Shown here: piece after piece, positions 26,631 through 34,796 of the stretch
Layout: each line of letters opens with the position of its first letter
Numbering within the stretch: position 1 is the first letter of the stretch
Virus record (IMG/VR): IMGVR_UViG_3300032282_004665
Span: 1-45,999 of that record
Origin: a virus
Strand: one strand, 5' to 3'
Length of the DNA stretch: 45,999 nucleotides
Notes under the pieces: generated by a model
What the model was told of the DNA's origin: nothing
Seen by the model: only the letters and a program-made list of their open reading frames with translations
Databases searched by the model: none
Program-made: the position numbers and the translations under genes

Positions 26631-27111
26631 AACTGATCCAATTTTGAATTCAGTATGTCATCCGGTAGATTTTAATGATTTACCATTTGATATGATTGAA
26701 TTTGCACATGATCTAGTTAAGTGTATGTATGACTCTAATGGCATTGGACTTTCTGCAAATCAAGTAGGAGTTCCTTATCGTATTTTCTCAATGAGAGGTT
26801 CTCCTGAAAATTTTGTATGTATTAATCCAAGGGTAGTAAATCCATCAGAAGAACAGGTATACTTGGAAGAAGGTTGTCTTAGTTATCCAGGTTTAGTAGT
26901 TAAGATTAAGAGACCTAGACATATTCGGGTGCGTTTTAATACTCCAAATGGAGATACTCGCACAGAAACATTTACTGGCATGACAGCAAGATGTTTTCTA
27001 CATGAAATGCATCATATGGATGGTGATATATTTTATAAACATGCTACTGATTATCATAGACATCAAGCTTTAAATAAAATGAAGAAGTTTGAAAGACGAC
27101 TAAAGCAATGA
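26614..27111 (+). CDS. def: Peptide deformylase
   Basis: Metalloenzyme that removes the formyl group from nascent N-terminal methionine. All three signature motifs are present: 'GIGLSANQVG' (residues 43-52, ideal GxGxAAxQ type with Ser), 'EEGCLSYPG' (about 85-93, metal-binding Cys) and 'HEMHHMDG' (about 130-137, HExxH). The length of 165 residues is standard. Phage deformylases are known from marine cyanophages and pelagiphages, where they are thought to favour maturation of short-lived proteins. It is translated with the SLOG gene and overlaps the next gene by 4 nt. Confidence 0.93.
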   Translation: MKLVSKTDPILNSVCHPVDFNDLPFDMIEFAHDLVKCMYDSNGIGLSANQVGVPYRIFSMRGSPENFVCINPRVVNPSEEQVYLEEGCLSYPGLVVKIKRPRHIRVRFNTPNGDTRTETFTGMTARCFLHEMHHMDGDIFYKHATDYHRHQALNKMKKFERRLKQ

Positions 27112-27323
27112 AAACTATTGAAGAACTAACCGAAGAAAATACTAAACTTAAAAGAATTTTATCACATATATTCCCAGATAAATCTGGAAAATATTTTATA
27201 TGTGGTGAATTGGGTAAACATGAAAATGATTTACCTGAAATGATTATGGTTTGTCCAATGTATGGATCAGACGCAGTACAAATTTATAGAAAAGATGGTA
27301 ATATGACATCTCCGGAGTACTAA
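27108..27323 (+). CDS. Small protein of unknown function
   Basis: A 71-residue product coupled to the deformylase (4-nt overlap) and to the next methyltransferase (1-nt overlap). The N-terminal third is a predicted coiled coil ('MKTIEELTEENTKLKRILSH'); the rest has Cys and Tyr residues without a clear metal site. No family recognised. Operon position is the main support. Confidence 0.6.
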   Translation: MKTIEELTEENTKLKRILSHIFPDKSGKYFICGELGKHENDLPEMIMVCPMYGSDAVQIYRKDGNMTSPEY

Positions 27324-28081
27324 TGAATTTTCTTGAAGATAAGCCAAAGACTATGTTTGAACAGTTTCTTATTGATTATAATCCATCAATACAAATTGAT
27401 AAGAATCGTGCGCGTGAATTAGTAAAAACTGATGAACTCTTTAAATCACTTACTGTTAAGTGGTATGAGCATCTAGAAAAAAATGATATGGATTCAGCAT
27501 ATTCTGTATATGATGATGACTATTATTTTATTGATATTTTTCAATGTTTTAAGACTTATAGTCGTCTATTCATTAGACAGCTGCTTAAGAATCCCGCACT
27601 TGAAGAATTAAAGAATATCAAATCATTTGTTGATGTTGGTTGTGGTCTTAGCTATAGCACATGCGCATTGCAACAGGCGTATCCTGGCGCAAAAGCTTAT
27701 GCAGTAAATCTTCGTGATACTAAGCAATGGGACTTTTGTAAGTCGATGTCTATGACTCATAATTTTGAATTAGTTGGCGCTATTGAAGAAATTAATGAGC
27801 CAATTGATTTAGTATTTGCATCGGAATTTTATGAACATCTATATGAACCTCTTGATCATGTACAGATGGTTATTGATAGACTTAAGCCTAAGTACATGGT
27901 TATTGCTAATTCTTTTAATGTCTGGGCTATTGGGCATTTTACTGAATACAAACATGGTGATCGTATTATTGACCAATCTAAGATGGGAAAGGTATTTAAT
28001 CAGTATCTTCGTTCTCAAGGATATGATAATATGAAATGTGGCATGTGGAATAACAAGCCCGTAATTTGGAAAAAGAAGTAA
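27323..28081 (+). CDS. SAM-dependent methyltransferase (class I)
   Basis: A 252-residue protein with a Rossmann methyltransferase core: motif I 'SFVDVGCGLSYSTCALQQA' near residue 94, a following acidic/Asn strand 'AKAYAVNLRDTKQWDF' and the motif IV-like 'EPIDLVFASEFYEHLYEPLD' near 157. The N-terminal 90 residues are a helical extension. The substrate cannot be told; small molecules, sugars or proteins are all possible. It belongs to the operon starting at the SLOG gene. Confidence 0.78.
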   Translation: MNFLEDKPKTMFEQFLIDYNPSIQIDKNRARELVKTDELFKSLTVKWYEHLEKNDMDSAYSVYDDDYYFIDIFQCFKTYSRLFIRQLLKNPALEELKNIKSFVDVGCGLSYSTCALQQAYPGAKAYAVNLRDTKQWDFCKSMSMTHNFELVGAIEEINEPIDLVFASEFYEHLYEPLDHVQMVIDRLKPKYMVIANSFNVWAIGHFTEYKHGDRIIDQSKMGKVFNQYLRSQGYDNMKCGMWNNKPVIWKKK

Positions 28082-28099
28082 CTTTTATAGTGAATTGAA

Positions 28100-28633
28100 A
28101 TGAATATTTTTCAAGTTGATAATAATCCAGTAATTGCTGCACAATCTCTAGTAGATCGTCATGTAGTTAAAATGATTCTAGAAACTGCACAATTGCTTTC
28201 TACGGCTCATCGTATTCTAGACGGTGAGCTGTACGTAGATTCTAGTACTGGACGTAGAATCAAGCGGTATAAGCTATATGATGGGCGTGAAACTGTATTG
28301 TATAAAGCAACACACGCTATGCATCCTTCTGCAGTCTGGTGTCGTGAATCAGTAAAAAATTATCTATGGCTTGTTGATCACTTTGCTGCATTGCTCGATG
28401 AATACACTTATCGTTATAATAAGAGACATAAGTGTACTGATCTTCTTTATACTCTCCAGTCGCCGCCATTTAATCTAAAGGAATATGAAAGCACAACTAT
28501 GCGATGTGCTATGCCGGATATGTATAAGATATCTGCTAATCCAGTAATTAACTATCGTGAATACTATAAGAATGGAAAGAAACATCTGTTTAAGTTTACT
28601 AAAAGACAACCTCCGGAGTGGATTTATGAGTGA
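28100..28633 (+). CDS. Conserved phage protein of unknown function
   Basis: The 177-residue product belongs to a family I recognise from many unrelated phages but whose function is unknown. Typical segments are 'ARSLVDRHVVKMILETAQLL'-like near the start (here with Q in place of R), 'YKATHAMHPSAVWCRESVKN' in the middle, 'LLDEYTYRYNKRHK' and a C-terminal 'NYREYYKNGKKHLFKFTKRQ' ending in PPEW. Several invariant His, Cys and Arg residues suggest an enzyme. The next gene starts inside its last 8 nt. No signal sequence or membrane segment is seen. Confidence 0.75.
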   Translation: MNIFQVDNNPVIAAQSLVDRHVVKMILETAQLLSTAHRILDGELYVDSSTGRRIKRYKLYDGRETVLYKATHAMHPSAVWCRESVKNYLWLVDHFAALLDEYTYRYNKRHKCTDLLYTLQSPPFNLKEYESTTMRCAMPDMYKISANPVINYREYYKNGKKHLFKFTKRQPPEWIYE

Positions 28634-29054
28634 TAATTGGATTAAAGATATTGCTGAAATGCATGAACATTTTGGCGTAAATAAAGCAGTAAATAATATG
28701 AGTGTACAGTCATTAGTACAATATTTCGATTTTAGAGTTAAATTTCTTCAAGAAGAATTAGATGAACTAAAGAATGCTGAAATTCCAGCAGATGCAATTG
28801 ATGCACTTATTGATTTGTGTGTAGTTGCAATTGGCACACTTGATGCATTTGGTATCGATGGCAATGACGCATGGAATAGAGTACATGCAGCAAATATGAA
28901 AAAGCAAGTTGGTGTTAAAAACAGCCGACCAAATCCACTTGGATTGCCTGATTTAATTAAACCAGAAGGTTGGACGCCACCAGATCATGATAATATGCGT
29001 TCACTTTTGGACCAAGTATTTGTTGAAAAAATTATTGGGCCAAATAGAACATAA
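28626..29054 (+). CDS. MazG-like nucleotide pyrophosphohydrolase
   Basis: The start is ATG 28626, preceded by 'ccggag'; an in-frame upstream GTG would add 23 residues inside the previous gene. The 142-residue helical protein has the all-alpha NTP pyrophosphatase signature: EExxEL-type 'QEELDELKN' and, about 20 residues later, the second metal-binding element 'DALIDLCVVAIGTLDAFGID'. Such enzymes hydrolyse (d)NTPs to monophosphates, and in phages may remove unwanted dNTPs or lower alarmone levels. The neighbouring nucleotide-modification genes make a dNTP role attractive (inference). Confidence 0.82.
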   Translation: MSDNWIKDIAEMHEHFGVNKAVNNMSVQSLVQYFDFRVKFLQEELDELKNAEIPADAIDALIDLCVVAIGTLDAFGIDGNDAWNRVHAANMKKQVGVKNSRPNPLGLPDLIKPEGWTPPDHDNMRSLLDQVFVEKIIGPNRT

Positions 29055-29059
29055 TAGAG

Positions 29060-29088
29060 TTTACAATCCCTATAGAATGTGATAGAAT
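29060..29088 (+). promoter_or_regulatory. Early/middle promoter (TTTACA-17-TAGAAT)
   Basis: TTTACA 29060-29065, 17-bp spacer, TAGAAT 29083-29088 with TGA before it (extended -10). The start site is predicted at about 29095 and the ATG of the next gene is at 29094, so the mRNA is probably leaderless. Confidence 0.72.
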
Positions 29089-29093
29089 ACGCC

Positions 29094-29546
29094 ATGCTTA
29101 CAAACAGTGATTCTCGATATATTATTGGCAACATCGGTGAGAAAGCCGTCGAGTCTGCTTTCAAGACTCGACGCTCTGATGATTGGTATGATGATAATAA
29201 GGACGGAACCATTGGTGGTATGACCTATGAGGTAAAGACATTTCGCCTTAATAATAAGACCAAAGGTTTCTGGCTAGGAGAGAATAAGACGAGGACTATG
29301 TGGAAGAAAGTCGACAATGTTGATATGCTCTTCTTCGTCATGATTCCTGAGTCTGAAACCGAATCAGCCGCTATCTATCTCTGCATAGACCATAAGAACT
29401 GCTGGGAAAAGGCACGGCGCAATAACGGCGAGGGTGTTAGGTCATACCCACTCTCTAAGTGTCTGCAAATCTCTACTATCGGTACACGGTGGTCTAAGAC
29501 ACTGTATGAGCACTCTATTAAGATTTCTACATATAGAAGAAATTAA
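29094..29546 (+). CDS. Protein of unknown function, possible PD-(D/E)xK nuclease
   Basis: The start is placed at ATG 29094, exactly at the predicted transcription start; an upstream GTG lies inside the -10 box. The 150-residue protein begins with a helix containing 'GEKAVESAF', then 'DGTIGGMTYEVKT' (D37, E46, K48), which fits the D-(x)n-E-x-K core of small PD-(D/E)xK nucleases. The middle is Trp/Lys-rich and the C-terminus basic. Codon use is visibly more GC-rich than in neighbouring genes, suggesting separate origin. The nuclease call is by motif pattern only. Confidence 0.5.
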   Translation: MLTNSDSRYIIGNIGEKAVESAFKTRRSDDWYDDNKDGTIGGMTYEVKTFRLNNKTKGFWLGENKTRTMWKKVDNVDMLFFVMIPESETESAAIYLCIDHKNCWEKARRNNGEGVRSYPLSKCLQISTIGTRWSKTLYEHSIKISTYRRN

Positions 29547-29562
29547 ACTGAGGTGAAATATA

Positions 29563-29991
29563 ATGGGGAACTATAATAATGCTGATCAGGAACAATTTTT
29601 TATGCATTTAGATGATCTAAAGCCAATGGTACCAAAGATGGACATGAAAACAACAGAAACAGAATCAATGCGCGTATTAGATGAATGTCGCGCTATTATG
29701 GTAAAGAAGTCAAACGACTATCAAAATCCAAATTCTAATATTCGACAGGCTGACTATTATCCAAATGGTTGTCTTAGTATTCTGGATGCTATTCATGCCA
29801 AGACTCTTCGTATTCGATCAGTTATGGAAGCCATGACCAATGATACTAATTACAAGCCTAATTTTGAATCGCTAGAAGATTCAGCAAAGGATCTTATCAA
29901 TTATTGTGCTTTCTTTGTCGCATATTCACGTGGCAAAATTGATGGTCAGACTCCAGATCGCGATTGGCTTAATAAAAAGATTGTAAAGTAA
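29563..29991 (+). CDS. Nucleotide modification-associated domain protein (NMAD1/DUF1599-like)
   Basis: The 142-residue product has the pattern 'KKSNDYQNPNSNIRQADYYP', 'NGCLSILDAIHAKTLRIRS', then 'LEDSAKDLINYCAFFVAYSR', typical of the family called nucleotide modification associated domain 1 (DUF1599). This helical family often neighbours thymidylate synthase-like hydroxymethylases in phages, and here that gene follows 2 nt downstream. The function is unproven; the association suggests processing or supply of modified nucleotides. Ribosome-binding site 'gaggtg' precedes the ATG. Confidence 0.75.
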   Translation: MGNYNNADQEQFFMHLDDLKPMVPKMDMKTTETESMRVLDECRAIMVKKSNDYQNPNSNIRQADYYPNGCLSILDAIHAKTLRIRSVMEAMTNDTNYKPNFESLEDSAKDLINYCAFFVAYSRGKIDGQTPDRDWLNKKIVK

Positions 29992-29993
29992 TA

Positions 29994-30650
29994 ATGTTTA
30001 AACATTATAATGTAAGTAATATTAGAGATTATTTTAGATCTGCTTTACGTGGTGAGTTTTTTGTAACTGATAAAACCGGTTGCAGAATGCTTGAGCTTCG
30101 TTCAGCATCATTTATTGCTGATGAACCATTTATTTTTGGTACACCTAATACTGATTATATTAAGCGTGAGATTGAATGGTATAATTCTTGTTCTCTTAAT
30201 GTGAATGATATTCCAGGTGGTCCTCCAGCTATATGGAAGCAAGTAGCAACACCTGATGGCCGCATTAATTCGAATTATGGATGGTGTATATTCTCATATG
30301 ACAATGTAAATCAGTTTCATCGTGTAGAAAATGAATTGCGCACTAATCCAGATTCGCGACGTGCAATCATGATATATACTCGACCTATAATGTGGGAAGA
30401 TTATAATAAAAATGGTATGTCCGATTTCATGTGTACTAATGCTGTACAATACATGATCCGTAACGGACGTCTTGAGGCGCATGTTCAAATGCGCAGTAAT
30501 GATGTCGTATTTGGATATCGCAATGACTATGCATGGCAGGAACATGTACAAAAGTTACTAGCACAAAAGCTTGATATTCAAACTGGAGATATTTACTGGA
30601 ATGTTGGATCACTTCATATATACGAACGACACTTTGACATGGTGAAATAA
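29994..30650 (+). CDS. Thymidylate synthase / pyrimidine hydroxymethylase family enzyme
   Basis: A 218-residue member of the folate-dependent thymidylate synthase fold. The catalytic Cys is in 'DFMCTNAVQYMIRNGRLEAH' (about residue 146). The nucleotide- and phosphate-binding part reads 'MRSNDVVFGYRNDYAWQEHV', and the C-terminal strand 'VGSLHIYERHFDMV' carries the Tyr and His that contact the sugar. The RSND replaces RSCD/RSTD of ordinary synthases, as in several phage (d)UMP or dCMP hydroxymethylases. Whether it makes dTMP or a 5-hydroxymethyl pyrimidine cannot be decided, but the adjacent NMAD1-like, glycosyltransferase-like and methyltransferase genes favour a DNA-modification role (inference). 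Confidence 0.8.
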   Translation: MFKHYNVSNIRDYFRSALRGEFFVTDKTGCRMLELRSASFIADEPFIFGTPNTDYIKREIEWYNSCSLNVNDIPGGPPAIWKQVATPDGRINSNYGWCIFSYDNVNQFHRVENELRTNPDSRRAIMIYTRPIMWEDYNKNGMSDFMCTNAVQYMIRNGRLEAHVQMRSNDVVFGYRNDYAWQEHVQKLLAQKLDIQTGDIYWNVGSLHIYERHFDMVK

Positions 30651-30653
30651 CTT

Positions 30654-31751
30654 ATGAAAAAGATACTTATTACTGGTATGAATCGTGAGCAATGTAATCG
30701 CGATTTTTTTCTTCGTAAAGAACTTAAGATTCTCAACTCTCAGTATTCACTTATTCGATGCTTAGAAGATATGGGATGGGAAGTTGAGCAGCGTGCAGTA
30801 ACTATTGGTGAAGATCTAAGTAAATACGATGAAGTAATTGTATACTTACATTCTACTAATGCATTTTGTCAGCATATCTATGATGGTTTATATGCTATTT
30901 CAGCTCGACCAAATTGTATTCTAGCATTTGATGATTGGCAAATCAATCAAGTATTAAATGGCATTTATCGTTATCGTGCTGAATTAGTAGATAAAATTAG
31001 CGATCCTTATCGCGATTATATCTTTAATTTATACATTGGCGATTCTTCTAAAGAAAAAGTTATAAGTCATGAACAAGATTATATTAATGCTTGCAATATT
31101 ATCATATCTAAAACTAATAGACTTATGATTTGTGCTTTTGCTGGTGGTGATTTAAATAAGATGAATATTGGCTGGAATATTGAACGTATGTTTCAGTATA
31201 ATCCAAATCCATATAATATGAATCGTCGTCCTGAAAATAACTTCGGCGAAGATGCACCTGCTTTAAGTATGTTTTTTGATACGTCTGAAAATATAGTAAA
31301 AAATAGATCGTGGGTATTTTCATCCCTTATGCACGATAAAACTCGTAAATGGCTTGAAAAGAAAAATGCAAAGTGGCCGATAAATATCTATGGTTCACGC
31401 CGTGGAAAAAACAAAAGTGAGCGTGTTATTGAACCTGAAATGTGTAAAGTTTATCAGGCAAACTGGGGTTGCTTAATGCCAGTTTACTATCATGCAGGTT
31501 CTGGTTGGTGGCGTTCTAGAGTTCAGCAGGTAGTAGATGTAGGATCTATTCTATTCTGTGAAGATATAGAAGGAATGGTCTATGGAGAAGCTTTTACAGG
31601 TCTCAATATTAATGAAATTGAAAACATGAGTGATATTGAACTTTCTACTCTTGCTAAACGCCAATATGAATGTTTGTATACAAATCATCCACTTGATAAG
31701 AATGTACAGTGTAATGAAATTACATGTATTTTAGAAGCTATTGATAGATGA
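30654..31751 (+). CDS. Glycosyltransferase-like protein (candidate DNA glycosyltransferase)
   Basis: A 365-residue protein with a GT-B-like plan: an N-terminal Rossmann start 'KKILITGMNREQCNRDFFLR', a middle 'YDEVIVYLHSTNAFCQHIYD', and a C-terminal half with 'GCLMPVYYHAGSGWWRSRVQ' followed by 'VDVGSILFCEDIEGMVYGEA', where GT-B enzymes bind the nucleotide sugar. No membrane segment is seen. It follows the hydroxymethylase-type gene by 3 nt and overlaps the cytosine methyltransferase by 4 nt, so it may glycosylate modified bases as T4 glucosyltransferases do. This is inference; surface-sugar transfer is an alternative. Confidence 0.5.
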   Translation: MKKILITGMNREQCNRDFFLRKELKILNSQYSLIRCLEDMGWEVEQRAVTIGEDLSKYDEVIVYLHSTNAFCQHIYDGLYAISARPNCILAFDDWQINQVLNGIYRYRAELVDKISDPYRDYIFNLYIGDSSKEKVISHEQDYINACNIIISKTNRLMICAFAGGDLNKMNIGWNIERMFQYNPNPYNMNRRPENNFGEDAPALSMFFDTSENIVKNRSWVFSSLMHDKTRKWLEKKNAKWPINIYGSRRGKNKSERVIEPEMCKVYQANWGCLMPVYYHAGSGWWRSRVQQVVDVGSILFCEDIEGMVYGEAFTGLNINEIENMSDIELSTLAKRQYECLYTNHPLDKNVQCNEITCILEAIDR

Positions 31752-32941
31752 GACACTCATTTATAGTACCTCTTATTGGAGGACAGGTTTTAGGACAAGA
31801 ACGCGCTCTTGGTTCTAGACCTGAATATTTACTATCATATTCACCATTCAATTCGAATGATTCGCATATAGTAAATTATTATAAAGATGTACCTTATCAT
31901 GTATTAGACCAAGAAGCTTTACCTAACTTGAAGCATGTAGACGTTATTGGAACTACATGCCCATGCGCCGGATTGTCAACACTTTCGCATCATGCATCTC
32001 CAGATGCTGCAGCAAATGATTGGATGTATAAGACAGCTGAATTTGTTTTAGAAACACTAAAACCAGAAGTATTTTGGGGAGAAAATAGTCCACAATTTGC
32101 AGGTAAAATTGGCCGACCAGTAGTTCAACGACTTGCCGCAATTGCACGTATGAATGGTTATACAATGTCCATATATCGGACTAAATCACTTCTGCATGGC
32201 ATACCACAGGTAAGAGAACGCGCCTTTTATTTCTTTTGGCGCGGAGATAGAATTCCTATTCTTAACTATTTTAATGAAACTGTTACACCTATTGAGAATC
32301 TATTAGATTCAGTATCTAGAAATGCATCACAGCATGATTTAACAAATGATAAAACTCCCAGTGAGTGGGATGTTATGTACAAATATGTTTTAGATGTAGT
32401 TGAAAAAGGTGTTACACATAAACAATTTTATGGTATAATTGATAAGACTACCAATCCAATGGATTGGCTAGAGCATAAAGGCTATACTTATTATAAAGTA
32501 GCTGATGATATGCGTAAACTTGGTCATGATAGAATTGCAGCACGATGTGATAGAATAGCTAAAAAATTAGATGCTGGTGGTTCTATTATGCGTCGATGCA
32601 CGACAATTCCAAAGCATCATATTGGAGCATTTGTCGGACATTTACCAACAGCTCTTACGCATTATTCAGAAGATAGATATCTCACTGTACGTGAATGTAT
32701 GTCTATTATGGGTTTACCAGAAGATTTTGAATTGCTTAAGCCGAAGAGTAATCTTAATCATATTTGTCAAAATGTACCAGTTGGTACTGCTACACATATG
32801 GCATCTGAAATTATGGCAGTTGTTGAGGGCAAGCGACCAATGGTTAATGCATATCTTCTACTTCAATCAAATCATAGACAAAGTCATGAAATATTAGATT
32901 ATCAGCGGAATACTATTACTGATTTTATTTCTACGGTATAA
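31748..32941 (+). CDS. DNA (cytosine-5) methyltransferase-like protein
   Basis: A 397-residue C5-MTase-type protein. Motif IV with the catalytic Cys is 'GTTCPCAGLSTL' (about residue 66-77, Pro-Cys as PC pair), motif VI 'GENSPQFAG' (ENV-like, about 110), motif VIII 'HGIPQVRERAFYFFW' (QxRxR, about 153), and the C-terminal motifs IX/X are 'RYLTVRECMSIMGLPEDFEL' and 'QNVPVGTATHMASEIMAV'. The motif I region is atypical ('SFIVPLIGGQVLG' instead of DLFAGxGG). It could methylate DNA to resist restriction, or work on the modified cytosine pathway of its operon neighbours. No cognate restriction gene is nearby, so it is an orphan enzyme. Confidence 0.82.
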   Translation: MRHSFIVPLIGGQVLGQERALGSRPEYLLSYSPFNSNDSHIVNYYKDVPYHVLDQEALPNLKHVDVIGTTCPCAGLSTLSHHASPDAAANDWMYKTAEFVLETLKPEVFWGENSPQFAGKIGRPVVQRLAAIARMNGYTMSIYRTKSLLHGIPQVRERAFYFFWRGDRIPILNYFNETVTPIENLLDSVSRNASQHDLTNDKTPSEWDVMYKYVLDVVEKGVTHKQFYGIIDKTTNPMDWLEHKGYTYYKVADDMRKLGHDRIAARCDRIAKKLDAGGSIMRRCTTIPKHHIGAFVGHLPTALTHYSEDRYLTVRECMSIMGLPEDFELLKPKSNLNHICQNVPVGTATHMASEIMAVVEGKRPMVNAYLLLQSNHRQSHEILDYQRNTITDFISTV

Positions 32942-32944
32942 ATA
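32937..32944 (+). promoter_or_regulatory. TATAAATA box overlapping the methyltransferase stop codon
   Basis: An exact T4 late box that includes the stop codon of the methyltransferase gene and is 19 nt before the DUF3310 gene. It is outside the structural block, so it could extend late expression to the replication genes or be a chance match in AT-rich DNA. Confidence 0.4.
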
Positions 32945-32962
32945 ATATAAAGGATTTATAGA

Positions 32963-33265
32963 ATGAAAGAATTGGATGTGATTATACCATATAAATATGC
33001 TGAGGACAAAATCCTCGCCGATCTCCAGAAATATATTGATGCTACATATAGCGAGCATTATAAATCAGCTGACCAAGATATCCAATGTATCGATGCATGG
33101 ATTGCTATGGGTGATGCTACGCCTACATTTCGAAATACTGCTATGAAATATTTGTGGCGGTATGGCCAGAAAAACGGAAACAACAAGAAAGATTTACTTA
33201 AAGCACTTCATTATATCATTTTTGCATTATATAATGATCATTATCGTAAAGGGAATACACAATGA
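32963..33265 (+). CDS. DUF3310 protein (T7 gp1.7-type)
   Basis: The 100-residue product shows the DUF3310 pattern 'YSEHYKSADQDIQCIDAW', 'FRNTAMKYLWRYGQKNG' and 'KKDLLKALHYIIFALYND'. The family includes T7 gp1.7, reported as a nucleotide kinase acting on dGMP/dTMP. Its place beside nucleotide-metabolism genes and the sliding clamp fits such a role. It overlaps the next gene by 4 nt. Assignment is from the conserved HY(K/..)...KYLWRYG signature. Confidence 0.82.
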   Translation: MKELDVIIPYKYAEDKILADLQKYIDATYSEHYKSADQDIQCIDAWIAMGDATPTFRNTAMKYLWRYGQKNGNNKKDLLKALHYIIFALYNDHYRKGNTQ

Positions 33266-34110
33266 ATATTGAAATTTCAGTTGAAAAGCTAAGAGAACGT
33301 AAACTAATGGTTGCTACACCTATGTATGGTGGAGCATGTGCAGGACTTTTTGCAAAGTCTATAGCAGATTTAGCAGCTCTCTGTACACAGTATGGTATTT
33401 CTCTCCAAATGTATTTTCTTTTTAACGAGTCATTAGTAACTCGTGCCAGAAATTATTGTTGTGATGAATTTGTAAGATCTGAAGCTACTCATCTAATGTT
33501 TATTGATTCTGATATTGGTTTTAATCCACAGGATGTTATTGCTCTTCTTGCACTTGCTGATGATGATTCAGAATATGACGTAATTGGTGGGCCTTATCCT
33601 AAAAAGTGTATTTCATGGGAAAAAATTAAGCATGCAGTTGATAAGGGCGTGGCTGATAATGACCCAGGCGTTCTTGAAAAGTTTGTTGGCGATTATGTTT
33701 TTAATCCAAAGAATGGACAAGGCAATATTCCACTTAATTCACCCGTAGAAGTTCTTGAAATTGGAACTGGGTTTATGATGATTCGTAAGAATACTCTTAA
33801 GAAGTTTGCAGAAGCCTTTCCGCATTATGCTTATAAGCCCGATCATGTACGTACCGAGCATTTTGATGGATCACGTAAGATTATGCAATTCTTTCAGGCT
33901 GAAATTGATCCTGTATCAGAACGTTATCTTTCAGAAGATTATTGGTTCTGTCAGAAAATTCAAGAACTAAATATGAAGACATGGTTTTGTCCTTGGATGC
34001 AGATGTCCCATGTAGGAACATATATCTTTGGTGGTTCGCTTGCTGATCTAGCATCTATTGGAGCACCAGCTACTGCTGCTCCTGAGATGCTTGGTAAGAA
34101 TAAGAAGTAA
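33262..34110 (+). CDS. GT-A type glycosyltransferase
   Basis: A 282-residue family-2-like glycosyltransferase. The nucleotide-sugar fold begins 'KLMVATPMYGGACAGLFAKS', the DxD metal motif is in 'HLMFIDSDIGFNPQDV' (about residues 82-84), and the acceptor part has 'VLEIGTGFMMIRK' and the catalytic 'YLSEDYWFCQKIQEL' (ED motif about 228). Such genes next to gp45 are common in marine T4-like phages. The acceptor is unknown: modified phage DNA or a host/virion glycan. The C-terminal tail with 'GTYIFGGSLADL' is typical of the group. Confidence 0.82.
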   Translation: MNIEISVEKLRERKLMVATPMYGGACAGLFAKSIADLAALCTQYGISLQMYFLFNESLVTRARNYCCDEFVRSEATHLMFIDSDIGFNPQDVIALLALADDDSEYDVIGGPYPKKCISWEKIKHAVDKGVADNDPGVLEKFVGDYVFNPKNGQGNIPLNSPVEVLEIGTGFMMIRKNTLKKFAEAFPHYAYKPDHVRTEHFDGSRKIMQFFQAEIDPVSERYLSEDYWFCQKIQELNMKTWFCPWMQMSHVGTYIFGGSLADLASIGAPATAAPEMLGKNKK

Positions 34111-34125
34111 AATAGGAATTATATT

Positions 34126-34794
34126 ATGCAAAAGTTAAAGTTGAGTCAGCGTACTATTCAGATTTTGAAGAATTTTTCTTCAATTAATCCGTCAGTTCAT
34201 ATCAAGCCTGGCAAGTCTATTGCTACAATTTCTTCTTCTAAGTCTATTATGGCTAAGGCTTCTATTGAAGAAGAATTTGAATCTGAGTTTGCTATTTATG
34301 ATATTTCACGATTTTTGTCAGCCTTGTCCTTATTCAAGGATCCAGAATTAGTAATTGATAGCGGTTTTGCCACTATCACTGAAGATAAAAAGAAAATGAA
34401 TTATGTTTTCGCTGATCCTAAAACTATTATCTCACCGCCGGATAAGCGAATTGTAATGCCATCTGAAGATGTTAAGTTTAAACTTACTAATGATGTAATG
34501 TCAGATGTAAATAAGGTAGTATCAATTCTACGTTTGCCTGAAATCATGGTTCAGAGTGCCGGTAATAATATTACAATTGGTACTTCGGACTCTAAGAATT
34601 CAACCTCGGATAATTTTGCTGCCGAAGTTGGAGAAACTGATAAGAAGTTTAGATTTATCTTTAAGTCAGAGAATATTAAGATTATGCCCGGCGATTATGA
34701 TGTTACTATTTCGGCAAAGGGTATTTCGCAGTTTGTTACTACAGATCTTACTTACTTTATTGCTGTTGAAAGCAATTCTACATTCGAGGCTTAA
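34126..34794 (+). CDS. 45: Sliding clamp gp45
   Basis: DNA polymerase processivity clamp; in T4-like phages it is also the moving enhancer for late transcription with gp55. The protein has 222 residues (T4 gp45 is 228). Its start 'MQKLKLSQRTIQILKNFSSI' and the segment 'FAIYDISRFLSALSLFKDPE' match T4-like clamps, and the C-terminal 'TDLTYFIAVESNSTFEA' corresponds to the conserved end. The clamp loader genes follow after one small gene. Confidence 0.93.
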   Translation: MQKLKLSQRTIQILKNFSSINPSVHIKPGKSIATISSSKSIMAKASIEEEFESEFAIYDISRFLSALSLFKDPELVIDSGFATITEDKKKMNYVFADPKTIISPPDKRIVMPSEDVKFKLTNDVMSDVNKVVSILRLPEIMVQSAGNNITIGTSDSKNSTSDNFAAEVGETDKKFRFIFKSENIKIMPGDYDVTISAKGISQFVTTDLTYFIAVESNSTFEA

Positions 34795-34796
34795 CT

